A DNA stretch of 64,000 bases from Mycolicibacterium chubuense (GTDB taxonomy: Bacteria; Actinomycetota; Actinomycetes; Mycobacteriales; Mycobacteriaceae): positions 1 through 64,000 of the forward strand of contig NZ_JYNX01000059.1 of assembly GCF_001044255.1 (NCBI RefSeq). Reading direction: 5' to 3'. The notes under the pieces are model-generated. The model did no database searches and was not told where the DNA came from. It was given only the letters and a program-made list of their open reading frames with translations. Position numbers and translations under genes: made by a program. Shown piece after piece: positions 17,872 through 26,668 of this stretch. The first letter of the stretch is position 1, and each line of letters starts with the position of its first letter.

Positions 17872-19401
17872 ATGACCGCCATCGATCCCGCCATCTCCTC
17901 GCAGGAGGACGCCTCCACGCTGGAGGAACTCGGCTACACCCAGGAGCTGCACCGCGGCATCGGCGGGTACGCGGCGTTCGCGTCGGGATTCTCGTTCGTG
18001 TCGATCCTGACCACGGTGTTCGCGTTCTTCCCGCTGGGGTTCGCGCTCGGCGGCCCCGCGTTCTTCTTCACCTGGCCGATCGTGTTCGTCTGCCAGTTCT
18101 GCGTCTGCCTGGTGTTCGCCGAGCTGTCGGGCAAGTTCCCGGTGGCCGGTGCCATCTACCAGTGGTCGCGACGGCTCGCGGGCAACGCGGTCGGCTGGTT
18201 CGCCGGATGGTTCATGCTGGTCGGCTACATCGTGTCGATCGCCGCACTGGCGATCGCCATGCAGACGGTGCTGCCGCCGATCTGGTCGGGCTTCCAGCTC
18301 GTCGGCCAGGACATGGATCCGCTGTCGGTCGACGGCGCCACCAACGGCATCATCCTCGGCGCCGTCACGATCGTGCTGTGCACGATCATCAGCGCCGCCG
18401 GCGTGCGGTTCATGGCCCGCATCACCGTCACCGGCGTGACGCTGGAGATCATCGGCGTCGTGCTGATCATCGGCGCGATGTTCCTGACCGCCGAACGCGG
18501 CCCGGCCCAGGCCGTCCTCGACACCGGCGGCCACGGCACCGGGGTCAGCTACCTGCCCGCGTTCCTGGCCTCGATGCTGATGGCCGCCTACGTGATGTAT
18601 GGCTTCGACAGCGCCGCCGAGCTCAGCGAGGAGACCCGCAACCCCCGCAAGACCGCCCCGAAGGCGATCGTCAACGCGCTGCTCGTCTCGTTCCTCGGCG
18701 GCGGCCTGATGATCCTGGCCGCCCTGATGTCGGCCCCCGAGCTCGGTGACGATCTGGCCCACGGCGGTATGGCGTGGGTGATCGAGAGCCAGCTCGACAC
18801 GTGGCTCGGCAAGACGCTGCTCGGCCTCGTCGCGGTCGCCATCTTCTCGGCCACCCTGGCCATCCAGGCGTCGGCCTCACGGGTGATGTTCTCGATGGCC
18901 CGCGACAACCGCCTCCCGTTCGGCTCGTTCCTGGCGAGGGTCAACAAGCGCACCGGCACACCCGTCATCACCGGCATCGCGGTCAGCACCCTGGCCATCG
19001 CGGTGCTGCTGGTCAACCTCGGGCAGTCGAGCGTGTTCGCCGCGATCGCGTCGGTGTCGGTGGTGATCGTCTACCTGGCCTACCTGATGGTGACCGTGCC
19101 GGCGCTCGTGCACCGGCTGCGCGGGACCAGCCTGTCCTACGGGAAGCCGATCATGGACCTGGGCCGGTGGGGGATCCCGGTCAACATGATCGCCGTCGTG
19201 ATGGGCGGTCTGCTCGTGGTCAACATCGGGTGGCCGCGGCAGGAGGTCTACAACCCCGCCGGGGACTCGCTGTTCCTGCAGTACTTCGCGGTCATCTTCG
19301 TCGCGCTCACGCTCGTCGTCGGCAACGTCGCCTACCGGGTGGTCAAGGACCGCGACGGCGCCCCGGACCCCGTCGACGCGCTCGTCGGCCGGAAGGACTG
19401 A
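17872..19401 (+). CDS. APC-superfamily amino acid permease
   Basis: A protein of 509 residues with about twelve hydrophobic helices and the APC pattern: GGYAAFASGFSFVSILTTV at helix 1, AELSGKFPVAGAIYQWSRRL after helix 2, and YGFDSAAELSEETRNPRKTAPKAI around helix 6. These transporters import amino acids or amines by proton symport. The substrate is not readable. The start ATG at 17872 follows AGGAGCGCAGT. A second permease of the same superfamily is part of the diol dehydratase operon at 28929-30467. Confidence 0.88.
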   Translation: MTAIDPAISSQEDASTLEELGYTQELHRGIGGYAAFASGFSFVSILTTVFAFFPLGFALGGPAFFFTWPIVFVCQFCVCLVFAELSGKFPVAGAIYQWSRRLAGNAVGWFAGWFMLVGYIVSIAALAIAMQTVLPPIWSGFQLVGQDMDPLSVDGATNGIILGAVTIVLCTIISAAGVRFMARITVTGVTLEIIGVVLIIGAMFLTAERGPAQAVLDTGGHGTGVSYLPAFLASMLMAAYVMYGFDSAAELSEETRNPRKTAPKAIVNALLVSFLGGGLMILAALMSAPELGDDLAHGGMAWVIESQLDTWLGKTLLGLVAVAIFSATLAIQASASRVMFSMARDNRLPFGSFLARVNKRTGTPVITGIAVSTLAIAVLLVNLGQSSVFAAIASVSVVIVYLAYLMVTVPALVHRLRGTSLSYGKPIMDLGRWGIPVNMIAVVMGGLLVVNIGWPRQEVYNPAGDSLFLQYFAVIFVALTLVVGNVAYRVVKDRDGAPDPVDALVGRKD

Positions 19402-19428
19402 GTCTGGCGCGGGTCAGAATGGGAGTCG

Positions 19429-20499
19429 ATGAGACTCCCTGTGATGCCGCCGGTGTCGCCGATGCTCGCGAAGTCGGTCACCGAGATCCCGCCGGACGCG
19501 TGGTACGAGCCGAAGTGGGACGGGTTCCGGTCGATCCTGTTCCGCGACGGCGACGACGTCGAACTCGGCAGCCGCAACGAACGGCCGATGACGCGTTACT
19601 TCCCGGAGATCGCGGCCGCCGCCGAGACGGAACTGCCGCAGCGCTGCGTCATCGACGGGGAGATCGTCATCGCCTCCGGCGCGGGCCTGGACTTCGAAGC
19701 GCTGCAACTGCGTCTGCATCCCGCCGCGTCGCGGGTGCGGATGCTGGCCCAGCAGACCCCGGCGGCGTTCATCGCCTTCGATCTGCTGGCGCTGGGTGAG
19801 CGCGACCTGACGGCGCTGCCGTTCGCCGAACGCCGGGCCGCCCTCGTCGACGCACTGGCCGGGTGCGGGCCGACGTTCCACGTCACCCCGGCGACCACCG
19901 ACCTGGACACCGCGCACCGCTGGTTCGACGAGTTCGAGGGTGCGGGTCTGGACGGCGTCGTCGCCAAGCCGCCGACGCTGGCCTATCAGCCCGACAAGCG
20001 GGTGATGTTCAAGATCAAGCATCAGCGCACCGCGGACTGCGTCGTCGCCGGGTACCGGCTGCACAAGTCGGGCCCCGACGCGATCGGGTCGCTGCTGCTG
20101 GGGCTCTACGCCGCCGACGGATCGCTGGCGTCGGTCGGCGTCATCGGCGCGTTCCCGATGGCGCGCCGGCGTGCGCTGTTCACCGAGTTGCAGCCGCTCG
20201 TGACGACGTTCGACGAGCACCCTTGGAACTGGGCGGCGCACGTGGACCCGGAGGTGGTGCGCCGCCACGGCGGCGGATCCCGGTGGAACGCCGGCAAGGA
20301 CCTGTCGTTCGTGCCGCTGCGCCCCGAACGGGTCGTGGAGGTGCGCTACGACCACATGGAGGGCTCGCGGTTCCGGCACACCGCGCAGTTCAATCGGTGG
20401 CGGCCCGACCGCGAACCGCGCTCCTGCACCTATGACCAACTCGACCGGCCTGTCACTTTCCGGCTCGCGGACATCGTTCCCGGTTTAGGGTCTGCGTGA
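19429..20499 (+). CDS. ATP-dependent DNA ligase LigC, second paralogue
   Basis: A protein of 356 residues with the same motifs as the first LigC: YEPKWDGFR (AMP-lysine), VIDGEIVIA, GLDGVVAKPPTLAYQPDKR and KIKHQRTADC. An OB-fold domain follows (SFVPLRPERVVEVRYDHMEG). It starts MRLPVMPPVSPMLAKS, close to the known mycobacterial LigC N-terminus, behind a GGGAG ribosome site. M. smegmatis also carries two LigC genes near each other; here about 9 kb separate them. An arylsulfatase gene starts ten bases after its stop. Confidence 0.92.
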   Translation: MRLPVMPPVSPMLAKSVTEIPPDAWYEPKWDGFRSILFRDGDDVELGSRNERPMTRYFPEIAAAAETELPQRCVIDGEIVIASGAGLDFEALQLRLHPAASRVRMLAQQTPAAFIAFDLLALGERDLTALPFAERRAALVDALAGCGPTFHVTPATTDLDTAHRWFDEFEGAGLDGVVAKPPTLAYQPDKRVMFKIKHQRTADCVVAGYRLHKSGPDAIGSLLLGLYAADGSLASVGVIGAFPMARRRALFTELQPLVTTFDEHPWNWAAHVDPEVVRRHGGGSRWNAGKDLSFVPLRPERVVEVRYDHMEGSRFRHTAQFNRWRPDREPRSCTYDQLDRPVTFRLADIVPGLGSA

Positions 20500-20509
20500 A
20501 TCACGACCG

Positions 20510-22906
20510 GTGAAGAAGTCGCCGGCGGGCACGAGTGAGGACAGCGTGATCCAGCGGACCCATCTCCCCATCCCGACACCGCCCCGCACGGGGCTGATCA
20601 CCTATGACGCCAAGGACCCCGACACCAGCTATCCGCCGATCCAGCCGATCCGCCCGCCCGAGGGCGCCCCGAACGTCTTGGTGATCCTGCTCGACGACGT
20701 CGGCTTCGGCGCGTCCAGCGCGTTCGGCGGCCCCTGCGCGACCCCGGTCGCGGAGCGACTGGCCTCGAATGGACTGCGCTATAACCGGTTCCACACCACC
20801 GCGCTGTGCTCCCCGACCCGGCAGGCCCTGCTGACCGGGCGCAATCACCATTCGGCGGGCATGGGCGGGATCACCGAGATCGCCACCGGTGCGCCCGGGT
20901 ACTGCTCGGTGCTGCCCAACACCATGTCGCCGATCGCGCGCACGTTGAAACTGAACGGCTACAACACCGCACAGTTCGGCAAGTGCCACGAGGTGCCGGT
21001 GTGGGAGACCAGCCCGGTGGGGCCGTTCGACGCCTGGCCGACGGGCGGCGGCGGGTTCGAGTACTTCTACGGGTTCATCGGCGGCGAGGCCAACCAGTGG
21101 TATCCGACGCTGTTCGAGGGCACCAATCCGATCGAGGTGACCAGTACCCCGGAGGAGGGGTATCACTTCATGGCCGACATGACCGACAAGGCACTCGCCT
21201 GGATCGGTCAGCAGAAGGCGCTCGCCGCGGACAAGCCGTTCTTCGTCTACTTCGCCCCGGGCGCGACCCACGCCCCGCACCACGTCCCCAAGGAATGGGC
21301 CGACAAGTATCGCGGTCGGTTCGACGATGGTTGGGATGCATTGCGGGAGAGGACCTTCGCGCGCCAGAAGGAACTCGGGGTGATCCCCCCGGAGTGTGAG
21401 CTCACCGCGCGGCACGCCGAGATCCCGGCCTGGGACGACATGCCCGACGAGCTCAAGCCGGTGCTGCGCCGGCAGATGGAGGTCTACGCCGGTTTCCTCG
21501 AGTACACCGACCATCACGTCGGCCTGCTCGTCGACGGCCTGCAGAGCCTCGGCGTCCTCGACGACACGCTGATCTACTACATCATCGGCGACAACGGCGC
21601 GTCGGCCGAGGGCACGATCAACGGCACCTACAACGAGATGCTCAACTTCAACGGCATGGCGGCGATCGAGACCCCGCAGTTCATGGCCGAACGCCTGGAC
21701 CAGTTCGGTGGGCCCGACTCCTACAACCACTACGCCGTGGGCTGGGCGCACGCGATGGACACGCCGTATCAGTGGACCAAGCAGGTGGCCTCGCACTGGG
21801 GCGGCACCCGCAACGGCACGATCGTGCACTGGCCCAACGCGATTCGCGCCAAGGGTGAGATGCGCTGGCAGTTCCACCATGTGATCGACGTGGCGCCGAC
21901 CATCCTGGAGGCCGCCGGGCTGCCCGAGCCGCTGTTCGTCAACGGCGTGCAGCAGCACCCCATCGAAGGGGTGAGCATGGCGTACTCGTTCGACGACGCC
22001 GACGCGGCCGACCGCCACGAGACCCAGTACTTCGAGATGTTGGGCAACCGCGGGATCTACCACAAGGGCTGGACGGCGGTCACCAAGCACAAGACACCGT
22101 GGTTACTGGTCGAGGACGACGTGCCCGCGTTCGACGACGACGTCTGGGAGCTCTACGACACCACCGCCGACTGGAGTCAGGCGCGCAACCTGGCAGCGGA
22201 GATGCCCGAGAAACTCCATGAACTGCAACGACTCTGGTTGATCGAGGCAACCCGCTACAACGTGTTGCCGCTCGACGACGACGTGGCGCGGCGGCTCAAC
22301 CCCGACGTCGCGGGCCGCCCCGTCCTGATCAGGGGCAACACCCAGCTGCTGTTCGCCGGCATGGGGCATCTCTCGGAGAACTGCGTGCTGAACCTGAAGA
22401 ACAAGTCGCACTCGGTGACCGCGGAGATCGAGGTGCCCGACTCCGGGGCACAGGGGGTCATCATCGCCCAGGGCGCGAGCATCGGCGGATGGAGTCTCTA
22501 CGCCCACGACGGCAAGCTGAAGTACTGCTACAACCTGGGCGGCATCAAGCACTTCTTCGCCGAGTCCGAGGGTCCGTTGCCGGCCGGCGATCACCAGGTG
22601 CGAATGGAGTTCGACTACCACGGCGAGGGTCTCGGCGGCGGGGGGACGGTGCGGCTGTACGTCGACGGCACCGAGGTCGGCAGCGGTGAGGTCGAAGCGA
22701 CGCTGGCGATGATCTTCTCCGCCGACGACGGCTGCGACGTCGGTCTGGACTCCGGGTCGGCGGTCTCCCCCGACTACCGCGCGGGCCAGACCACGTTCAC
22801 GGGGCGGGTCAAGGGCGTGCAGCTCGCGATCGCCGAGGCCGCCGTCGCCGACAACCACCGCGTCTCCCCGGAGGAGGCGCTGCGGGTGGCGATGGCGCGG
22901 CAATAG
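20510..22906 (+). CDS. Arylsulfatase (type I, formylglycine-dependent)
   Basis: A protein of about 798 residues of the type I sulfatase family. NVLVILLDDVGFG gives the metal-binding aspartates, and CSPTRQALLTGR (Cys100) is the full sulfatase signature. The cysteine would be converted to formylglycine. Mycobacterial AtsA/AtsB/AtsD proteins share the long length and the jelly-roll-like C-terminal region seen here after residue 600 (AEIEVPDSGAQGVIIAQG). It releases sulfate from organic sulfate esters. No signal peptide is apparent, so a cytosolic location is likely. A GTG twelve codons downstream (VIQRTHLPIP) is an alternative start. Confidence 0.92.
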   Translation: MKKSPAGTSEDSVIQRTHLPIPTPPRTGLITYDAKDPDTSYPPIQPIRPPEGAPNVLVILLDDVGFGASSAFGGPCATPVAERLASNGLRYNRFHTTALCSPTRQALLTGRNHHSAGMGGITEIATGAPGYCSVLPNTMSPIARTLKLNGYNTAQFGKCHEVPVWETSPVGPFDAWPTGGGGFEYFYGFIGGEANQWYPTLFEGTNPIEVTSTPEEGYHFMADMTDKALAWIGQQKALAADKPFFVYFAPGATHAPHHVPKEWADKYRGRFDDGWDALRERTFARQKELGVIPPECELTARHAEIPAWDDMPDELKPVLRRQMEVYAGFLEYTDHHVGLLVDGLQSLGVLDDTLIYYIIGDNGASAEGTINGTYNEMLNFNGMAAIETPQFMAERLDQFGGPDSYNHYAVGWAHAMDTPYQWTKQVASHWGGTRNGTIVHWPNAIRAKGEMRWQFHHVIDVAPTILEAAGLPEPLFVNGVQQHPIEGVSMAYSFDDADAADRHETQYFEMLGNRGIYHKGWTAVTKHKTPWLLVEDDVPAFDDDVWELYDTTADWSQARNLAAEMPEKLHELQRLWLIEATRYNVLPLDDDVARRLNPDVAGRPVLIRGNTQLLFAGMGHLSENCVLNLKNKSHSVTAEIEVPDSGAQGVIIAQGASIGGWSLYAHDGKLKYCYNLGGIKHFFAESEGPLPAGDHQVRMEFDYHGEGLGGGGTVRLYVDGTEVGSGEVEATLAMIFSADDGCDVGLDSGSAVSPDYRAGQTTFTGRVKGVQLAIAEAAVADNHRVSPEEALRVAMARQ

Positions 22907-22985
22907 CGGGTGGCAGTTCCCGGCGTCGTCGCCGAGTTGCCGCCAAACGGGAATGGTGACGCCGGGCACAGTCTTGTAGCCGAGT

Positions 22986-23858
22986 ATGGACCTCGGAATA
23001 CACGTACCGATCTTCGACATCGACGGCGGACCCACCGCGATCGCCCCCGAGTTGGCCCGCGTCGGCGCGGCCGCGGAGGAGGCCGGCGCGACCTGGCTGT
23101 CGTTCATGGACCACTTCTTCCAGATCGAGCCCACCGGCCTGCCCGCCGAGGCGCACATGCTGGAGGGCTACACCACGCTGGGCTACCTCGCCGCGCACAC
23201 GTCGACGGTCAGCCTGGGGTTGCTCGTCACCGGGGTGACATACCGGCATCCGGGCCTGCTCGCCAAGATCGTGACGACGGTCGACGTGCTGTCGGGCGGG
23301 CGCGCGGTCCTCGGGATCGGCGCCGCCTGGTTCGAGCGGGAGCACCAGGGACTCGGTGTCCCGTTCCCGCCGATCGCCGAGCGGTTCGAGCGCCTCGAGG
23401 AGGCCCTGCAGATCTGCGACCAGATGTGGGACCCCGAGAACAACGGGGCGTACCAGGGCAGGCACTATCAGCTCGCCGAGACGCTGTGCTCCCCCCAGCC
23501 GATCAACAAGCCGAAGGTGATGATCGGTGGCGGCGGGGAGCGCAAGACGCTGCGCCTGGTCGCCCGCTATGGCGACGCGTGCAACCTGTTCGCCAGTTCG
23601 CCCGACGATGTGGCGCACAAGCTGGAGGTGCTGCGCCGGCACTGCGACGACGCCGGCCGCGACTACGCGTCGATCCGCAAGACCATCATGGCCAACAACC
23701 CGCGGCCCACGCCGGACACGCGCGACGAATTCGTCCGTGCGATGGCCGATTACGCGGCCCTCGGCGTCGACACGGTAATCGTGACGCCGACCGACGGCTC
23801 CCCGGCGGCGTGGATCGACGCCATGGCGCCGGTGGTGCGCCAGCTCGCCGAACTCTGA
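22986..23858 (+). CDS. LLM-class F420-dependent oxidoreductase
   Basis: A TIM-barrel protein of 290 residues of the luciferase-like monooxygenase superfamily. It shows DLGIHVPIFD at strand 1, LGLLVTGVTYRHPGLLAKIVTTVDVLSGGRAVLGIGAAWFEREH in the middle (the GGR/GIGAAW signature), and VMIGGGGERKTLRLVARYGDACN near the C-terminal third. In mycobacteria, proteins of this type usually use coenzyme F420 rather than FMN. The substrate is unknown. Confidence 0.88.
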   Translation: MDLGIHVPIFDIDGGPTAIAPELARVGAAAEEAGATWLSFMDHFFQIEPTGLPAEAHMLEGYTTLGYLAAHTSTVSLGLLVTGVTYRHPGLLAKIVTTVDVLSGGRAVLGIGAAWFEREHQGLGVPFPPIAERFERLEEALQICDQMWDPENNGAYQGRHYQLAETLCSPQPINKPKVMIGGGGERKTLRLVARYGDACNLFASSPDDVAHKLEVLRRHCDDAGRDYASIRKTIMANNPRPTPDTRDEFVRAMADYAALGVDTVIVTPTDGSPAAWIDAMAPVVRQLAEL

Positions 23859-23878
23859 CAAGCTTCGGCCCCAGCGGC

Positions 23879-23941
23879 CACAGCTCTTCACGTTCTGCAG
23901 GCAAAGTGCGAGTGGACGGCTGCAGAACGTGGGGAGCTGTG
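23879..23941. repeat. Large imperfect inverted repeat (22-base arms, 19-base loop)
   Basis: The arm at 23879-23900 (CACAGCTC...TTCTGCAG) and the arm at 23920-23941 (CTGCAGAA...GAGCTGTG) are reverse complements with two mismatches in 22 positions. The loop of 19 bases is GCAAAGTGCGAGTGGACGG. The structure begins 21 bases after the stop of the oxidoreductase gene. It could form a long RNA hairpin but lacks a T-run. Confidence 0.7.
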
Positions 23942-24013
23942 ACGAGTGTGGTTCTGGAGTGCATCACCACCACCCCTTGACCTGAAGCATCGTTGAGGTT
24001 GCAGCCTGAAGGC

Positions 24014-24661
24014 ATGAAACAGGTACTGAGCGATCTCTACGAAACCCGCACCGATTCACCGTTTCCGGGGCTGACCACCCACGCCTACCTCTGGACGCCG
24101 GCGAACATCATGTTCTACTCGCCGGCCACCGACGCCGACTTCGACGGACTCGACCGCCTCGGCGGCGTCGCCCACCACTACCTCAGCCACCGCGACGAGG
24201 CCGGGCCCATGCTCCGCCGGGTCGCCGAGCGCTTCGGGTCCACCCTGCATGCACCCGCAGGGGATCTCGCCGACATCAGCAGGCACGCCCATGTCGACGT
24301 CCCGGTGACGGGCCGCTACACCGACGTGAACGGCATCGAGATCATCCCGACGCCGGGCCATTCCCCGGGCAGCGTCTGCTACCTGGTGCCCGGCGCCGAG
24401 GGCCGCTACCTGTTCACCGGCGACACGCTGGTGCGCACCGCAGAGGGCGGCTGGTGGGCCGGCTACATCGACAGCTTCCACACGTCCAGCGATGCGGAGA
24501 AGATCGCCGAGAGCCTGCGGACACTCGCCGAGCTCTCCCCGGATGTGGTGATCTCCAGCGCTTTTCAGGGTGACTCCGCGGTGCACCGCATCGAACCGGC
24601 ACACTGGCGGGGTCACATCGCGCACGCGATCGCGGGCCTTCCTACTGCTGCGCGAACATAG
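24014..24661 (+). CDS. MBL-fold metallo-hydrolase
   Basis: A protein of 215 residues with a metallo-beta-lactamase fold. The first metal motif is degenerate (HHYLSHRDEAG in place of HxHxDH), while the later PTPGHSPGSVCYLV and LFTGDTL carry the usual second histidine and aspartate. The loss of part of the first motif leaves catalytic ability uncertain. The start ATG at 24014 is preceded by GAAGG. The last 20 bases overlap the convergent diol dehydratase reactivase gene. Confidence 0.75.
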   Translation: MKQVLSDLYETRTDSPFPGLTTHAYLWTPANIMFYSPATDADFDGLDRLGGVAHHYLSHRDEAGPMLRRVAERFGSTLHAPAGDLADISRHAHVDVPVTGRYTDVNGIEIIPTPGHSPGSVCYLVPGAEGRYLFTGDTLVRTAEGGWWAGYIDSFHTSSDAEKIAESLRTLAELSPDVVISSAFQGDSAVHRIEPAHWRGHIAHAIAGLPTAART

Positions 24662-26342
24662 CGACCAACCCGCGCGCCACCGCGAACCGCGGCCCGTGCA
24701 CGCCGTCGATGTCGGCGCGCCCGACCACCACCCGCAGCGGCCGCAGCGCCTCGGAGACCGTGCGCATCAACTCGTCGTCCAGCGCGCCACCGCCTGCCAG
24801 CACCAACGCATTCGGCGGATCGTCGAACGCGGTGAGACACCGGGCGATGTTCGCCGCGACGGTCTCCTGCTTGATCGCCAACCGCAGGCTGCGCCACTCC
24901 TCGGCGGCGAGCCTGTTCGAGAACGGCACCAGGCCCGCACTGCCGCGCGTGCACAGCCGGCCGATCGCGTCCGACGCCGCCGGCGAGTTCAGGAACACCC
25001 GCCGCCCGTCCTCCTCGTGCGCGACGTGCGGGCCCTCCACCCGCACCGCCGGTGTGCGTTTCACCGTCTCGGCCAGCGCGTGGGGGATGCCGAGCACACG
25101 GGCGATCGCGACGGTGATCGACTCCCCCGCCCCTGCCGCGACGACGGTCTTCTCGTCGCCGATGAGATCGACGGTGCCACCGCCGATGTCGCACACCATC
25201 GATCCGGGTGGGAAGCCCGGAGTGGTGCGGGCACCCCACGCCGCGGCCAGCGGTTCGGAACTCAGCGTGCGGGCGGGCCGACCCGTCAACTCACTCAGCA
25301 TGTCCGCCGCGTCGGCCGCCTCCTCGGCGGCCAGCAACGCGACCACGGTGCCCTGCGCGTCGGCGACTCCGCGCCGCAGCCACGCGCCGCTGTCGATGGC
25401 CGCTAGGTTCGTGAAGAACGCGTCGTGCACGGCCAGGCCCTGTGCCGCGGTCGGAACCGACTGCAGCCGCACGTGTTCGACGATGCCGGGCGCCGAGCGG
25501 CGCAGCACCGCGTGCGCCTGGGCGGGCGAGTACCGCACCGTCCGGCCGTCGGCGCGGATGTCGACGTGATCGCCGTCGGCATCGGGCGGGGCGGGCGCGT
25601 CGGTGCGGGGGGTCACCGCGATCGCCGCCGAGTCGGCCAGTTCCCGACAGAAGTCGGCGACCTCGTGCAGGCTGTCGACGGGCAGGCGCAGTGCCGCGGA
25701 GAGCGCGATCGGATCGGCCATCGCGCGGTAGGCGCGGCCCTCCTCGACCACTTCCACCGCGATCAGCGCACCCGGTGCCAGACCCTCGACGTCCGCCTCG
25801 TCGACCACCGGCACGTCGATCGGAATCCGGTTACGGATCAACACCGCATCGTCCTGCGCGGCGACCACACCGACGATCCGCCAACCCCGGTAGACCGCCG
25901 CGCCGATCTCCCGGGCCGCCACCTCGAAGTCCGTGACCGCGTCGACGGACACGACCACGGGCTCCCCGGTCGGAGAGGTCGCCAGATCGGTCAGACGCAC
26001 GTGGCGCCCGACCCCGTGACCGGCGCCGGCCGGCGTGCTGGCATCCGGTCGGCGCAGGCTGCGCACCGGGGACGACGGGGAGTAGGCCGGCGGAATCGGC
26101 GCGGTCGCGGTGTCCACGGGCCGCAGCGCCGACAACAGCAACTCGTCAGCCCGAAGACCGGCGTCGACCTCGATCCTGTGCAGCAGTGCGGCCGCGCCGT
26201 GCAGCGACTCCGGGCTGCCCTTGCGGCCCCGGGTGGGCGCCTGCCCGTGCGCGACGGTGCTGACGACGCCGCCGTCCAACCGCGCCAGCAGGATCTCGGT
26301 GGTGTGGTTACCGACGTCGATGCCGGCGACCGTGCGGATCAA
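24642..26342 (-). CDS. Diol/glycerol dehydratase reactivase, large (ATPase) subunit
   Basis: A protein of 566 residues related to DdrA/PduG. The actin/Hsp70-like ATPase start VAGIDVGNHTTEILLARL and the phosphate-2 type loop MVCDIGGGTVDLIG are clear, as is the adenosine-type segment NALVLAGGGALDDEL. The protein releases damaged cobalamin from inactivated B12-dependent diol dehydratase, using ATP. No small reactivase subunit (DdrB/PduH) gene is seen nearby. The gene overlaps the dehydratase small subunit gene by four bases. Confidence 0.9.
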   Translation of the reverse strand: MIRTVAGIDVGNHTTEILLARLDGGVVSTVAHGQAPTRGRKGSPESLHGAAALLHRIEVDAGLRADELLLSALRPVDTATAPIPPAYSPSSPVRSLRRPDASTPAGAGHGVGRHVRLTDLATSPTGEPVVVSVDAVTDFEVAAREIGAAVYRGWRIVGVVAAQDDAVLIRNRIPIDVPVVDEADVEGLAPGALIAVEVVEEGRAYRAMADPIALSAALRLPVDSLHEVADFCRELADSAAIAVTPRTDAPAPPDADGDHVDIRADGRTVRYSPAQAHAVLRRSAPGIVEHVRLQSVPTAAQGLAVHDAFFTNLAAIDSGAWLRRGVADAQGTVVALLAAEEAADAADMLSELTGRPARTLSSEPLAAAWGARTTPGFPPGSMVCDIGGGTVDLIGDEKTVVAAGAGESITVAIARVLGIPHALAETVKRTPAVRVEGPHVAHEEDGRRVFLNSPAASDAIGRLCTRGSAGLVPFSNRLAAEEWRSLRLAIKQETVAANIARCLTAFDDPPNALVLAGGGALDDELMRTVSEALRPLRVVVGRADIDGVHGPRFAVARGLVAMFAQQ

Positions 26343-26668
26343 CGCAGCAGGCCGCGGCGGGCGTAGGCGGCGGCGGCCTGCTCCACCAGGGCCGCGCAGC
26401 GCGGTGCACCGCGGTTGATCAGCGAGGTGCGCAGCTCCTCGAGTTCGGCGGCGGTCGACCGGTGGGGACGCAGCGCCTCGTAGAGCGCCATCACCTCTTC
26501 GTCGTCGATCGTCGCGAGTTCGGCTGCGCGCCGGAAGTTCTCGGCGAGCTGCGGGTTACCGCCCCGCTCAGCGACGGCGGCCTGCCGATCCAGCGCGGCC
26601 GGGTCCATCCGCAGATCGGCCAGCCCCAGCTTGCCGTCGACGGCGTTGTCCACGGTGATGTCGGTCAT
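26339..26668 (-). CDS. Diol/glycerol dehydratase small subunit (PduE-like)
   Basis: A protein of 109 residues. The segment NPQLAENFRRAAELATIDDEEVMALYEALRPHR is the recognisable core of the gamma subunit of B12-dependent diol dehydratase. It is shorter than the enteric PduE (about 170 residues) and has no obvious amphipathic targeting helix at its N-terminus. Four-base overlaps with the genes on both sides show tight translational coupling. Confidence 0.88.
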   Translation of the reverse strand: MTDITVDNAVDGKLGLADLRMDPAALDRQAAVAERGGNPQLAENFRRAAELATIDDEEVMALYEALRPHRSTAAELEELRTSLINRGAPRCAALVEQAAAAYARRGLLR

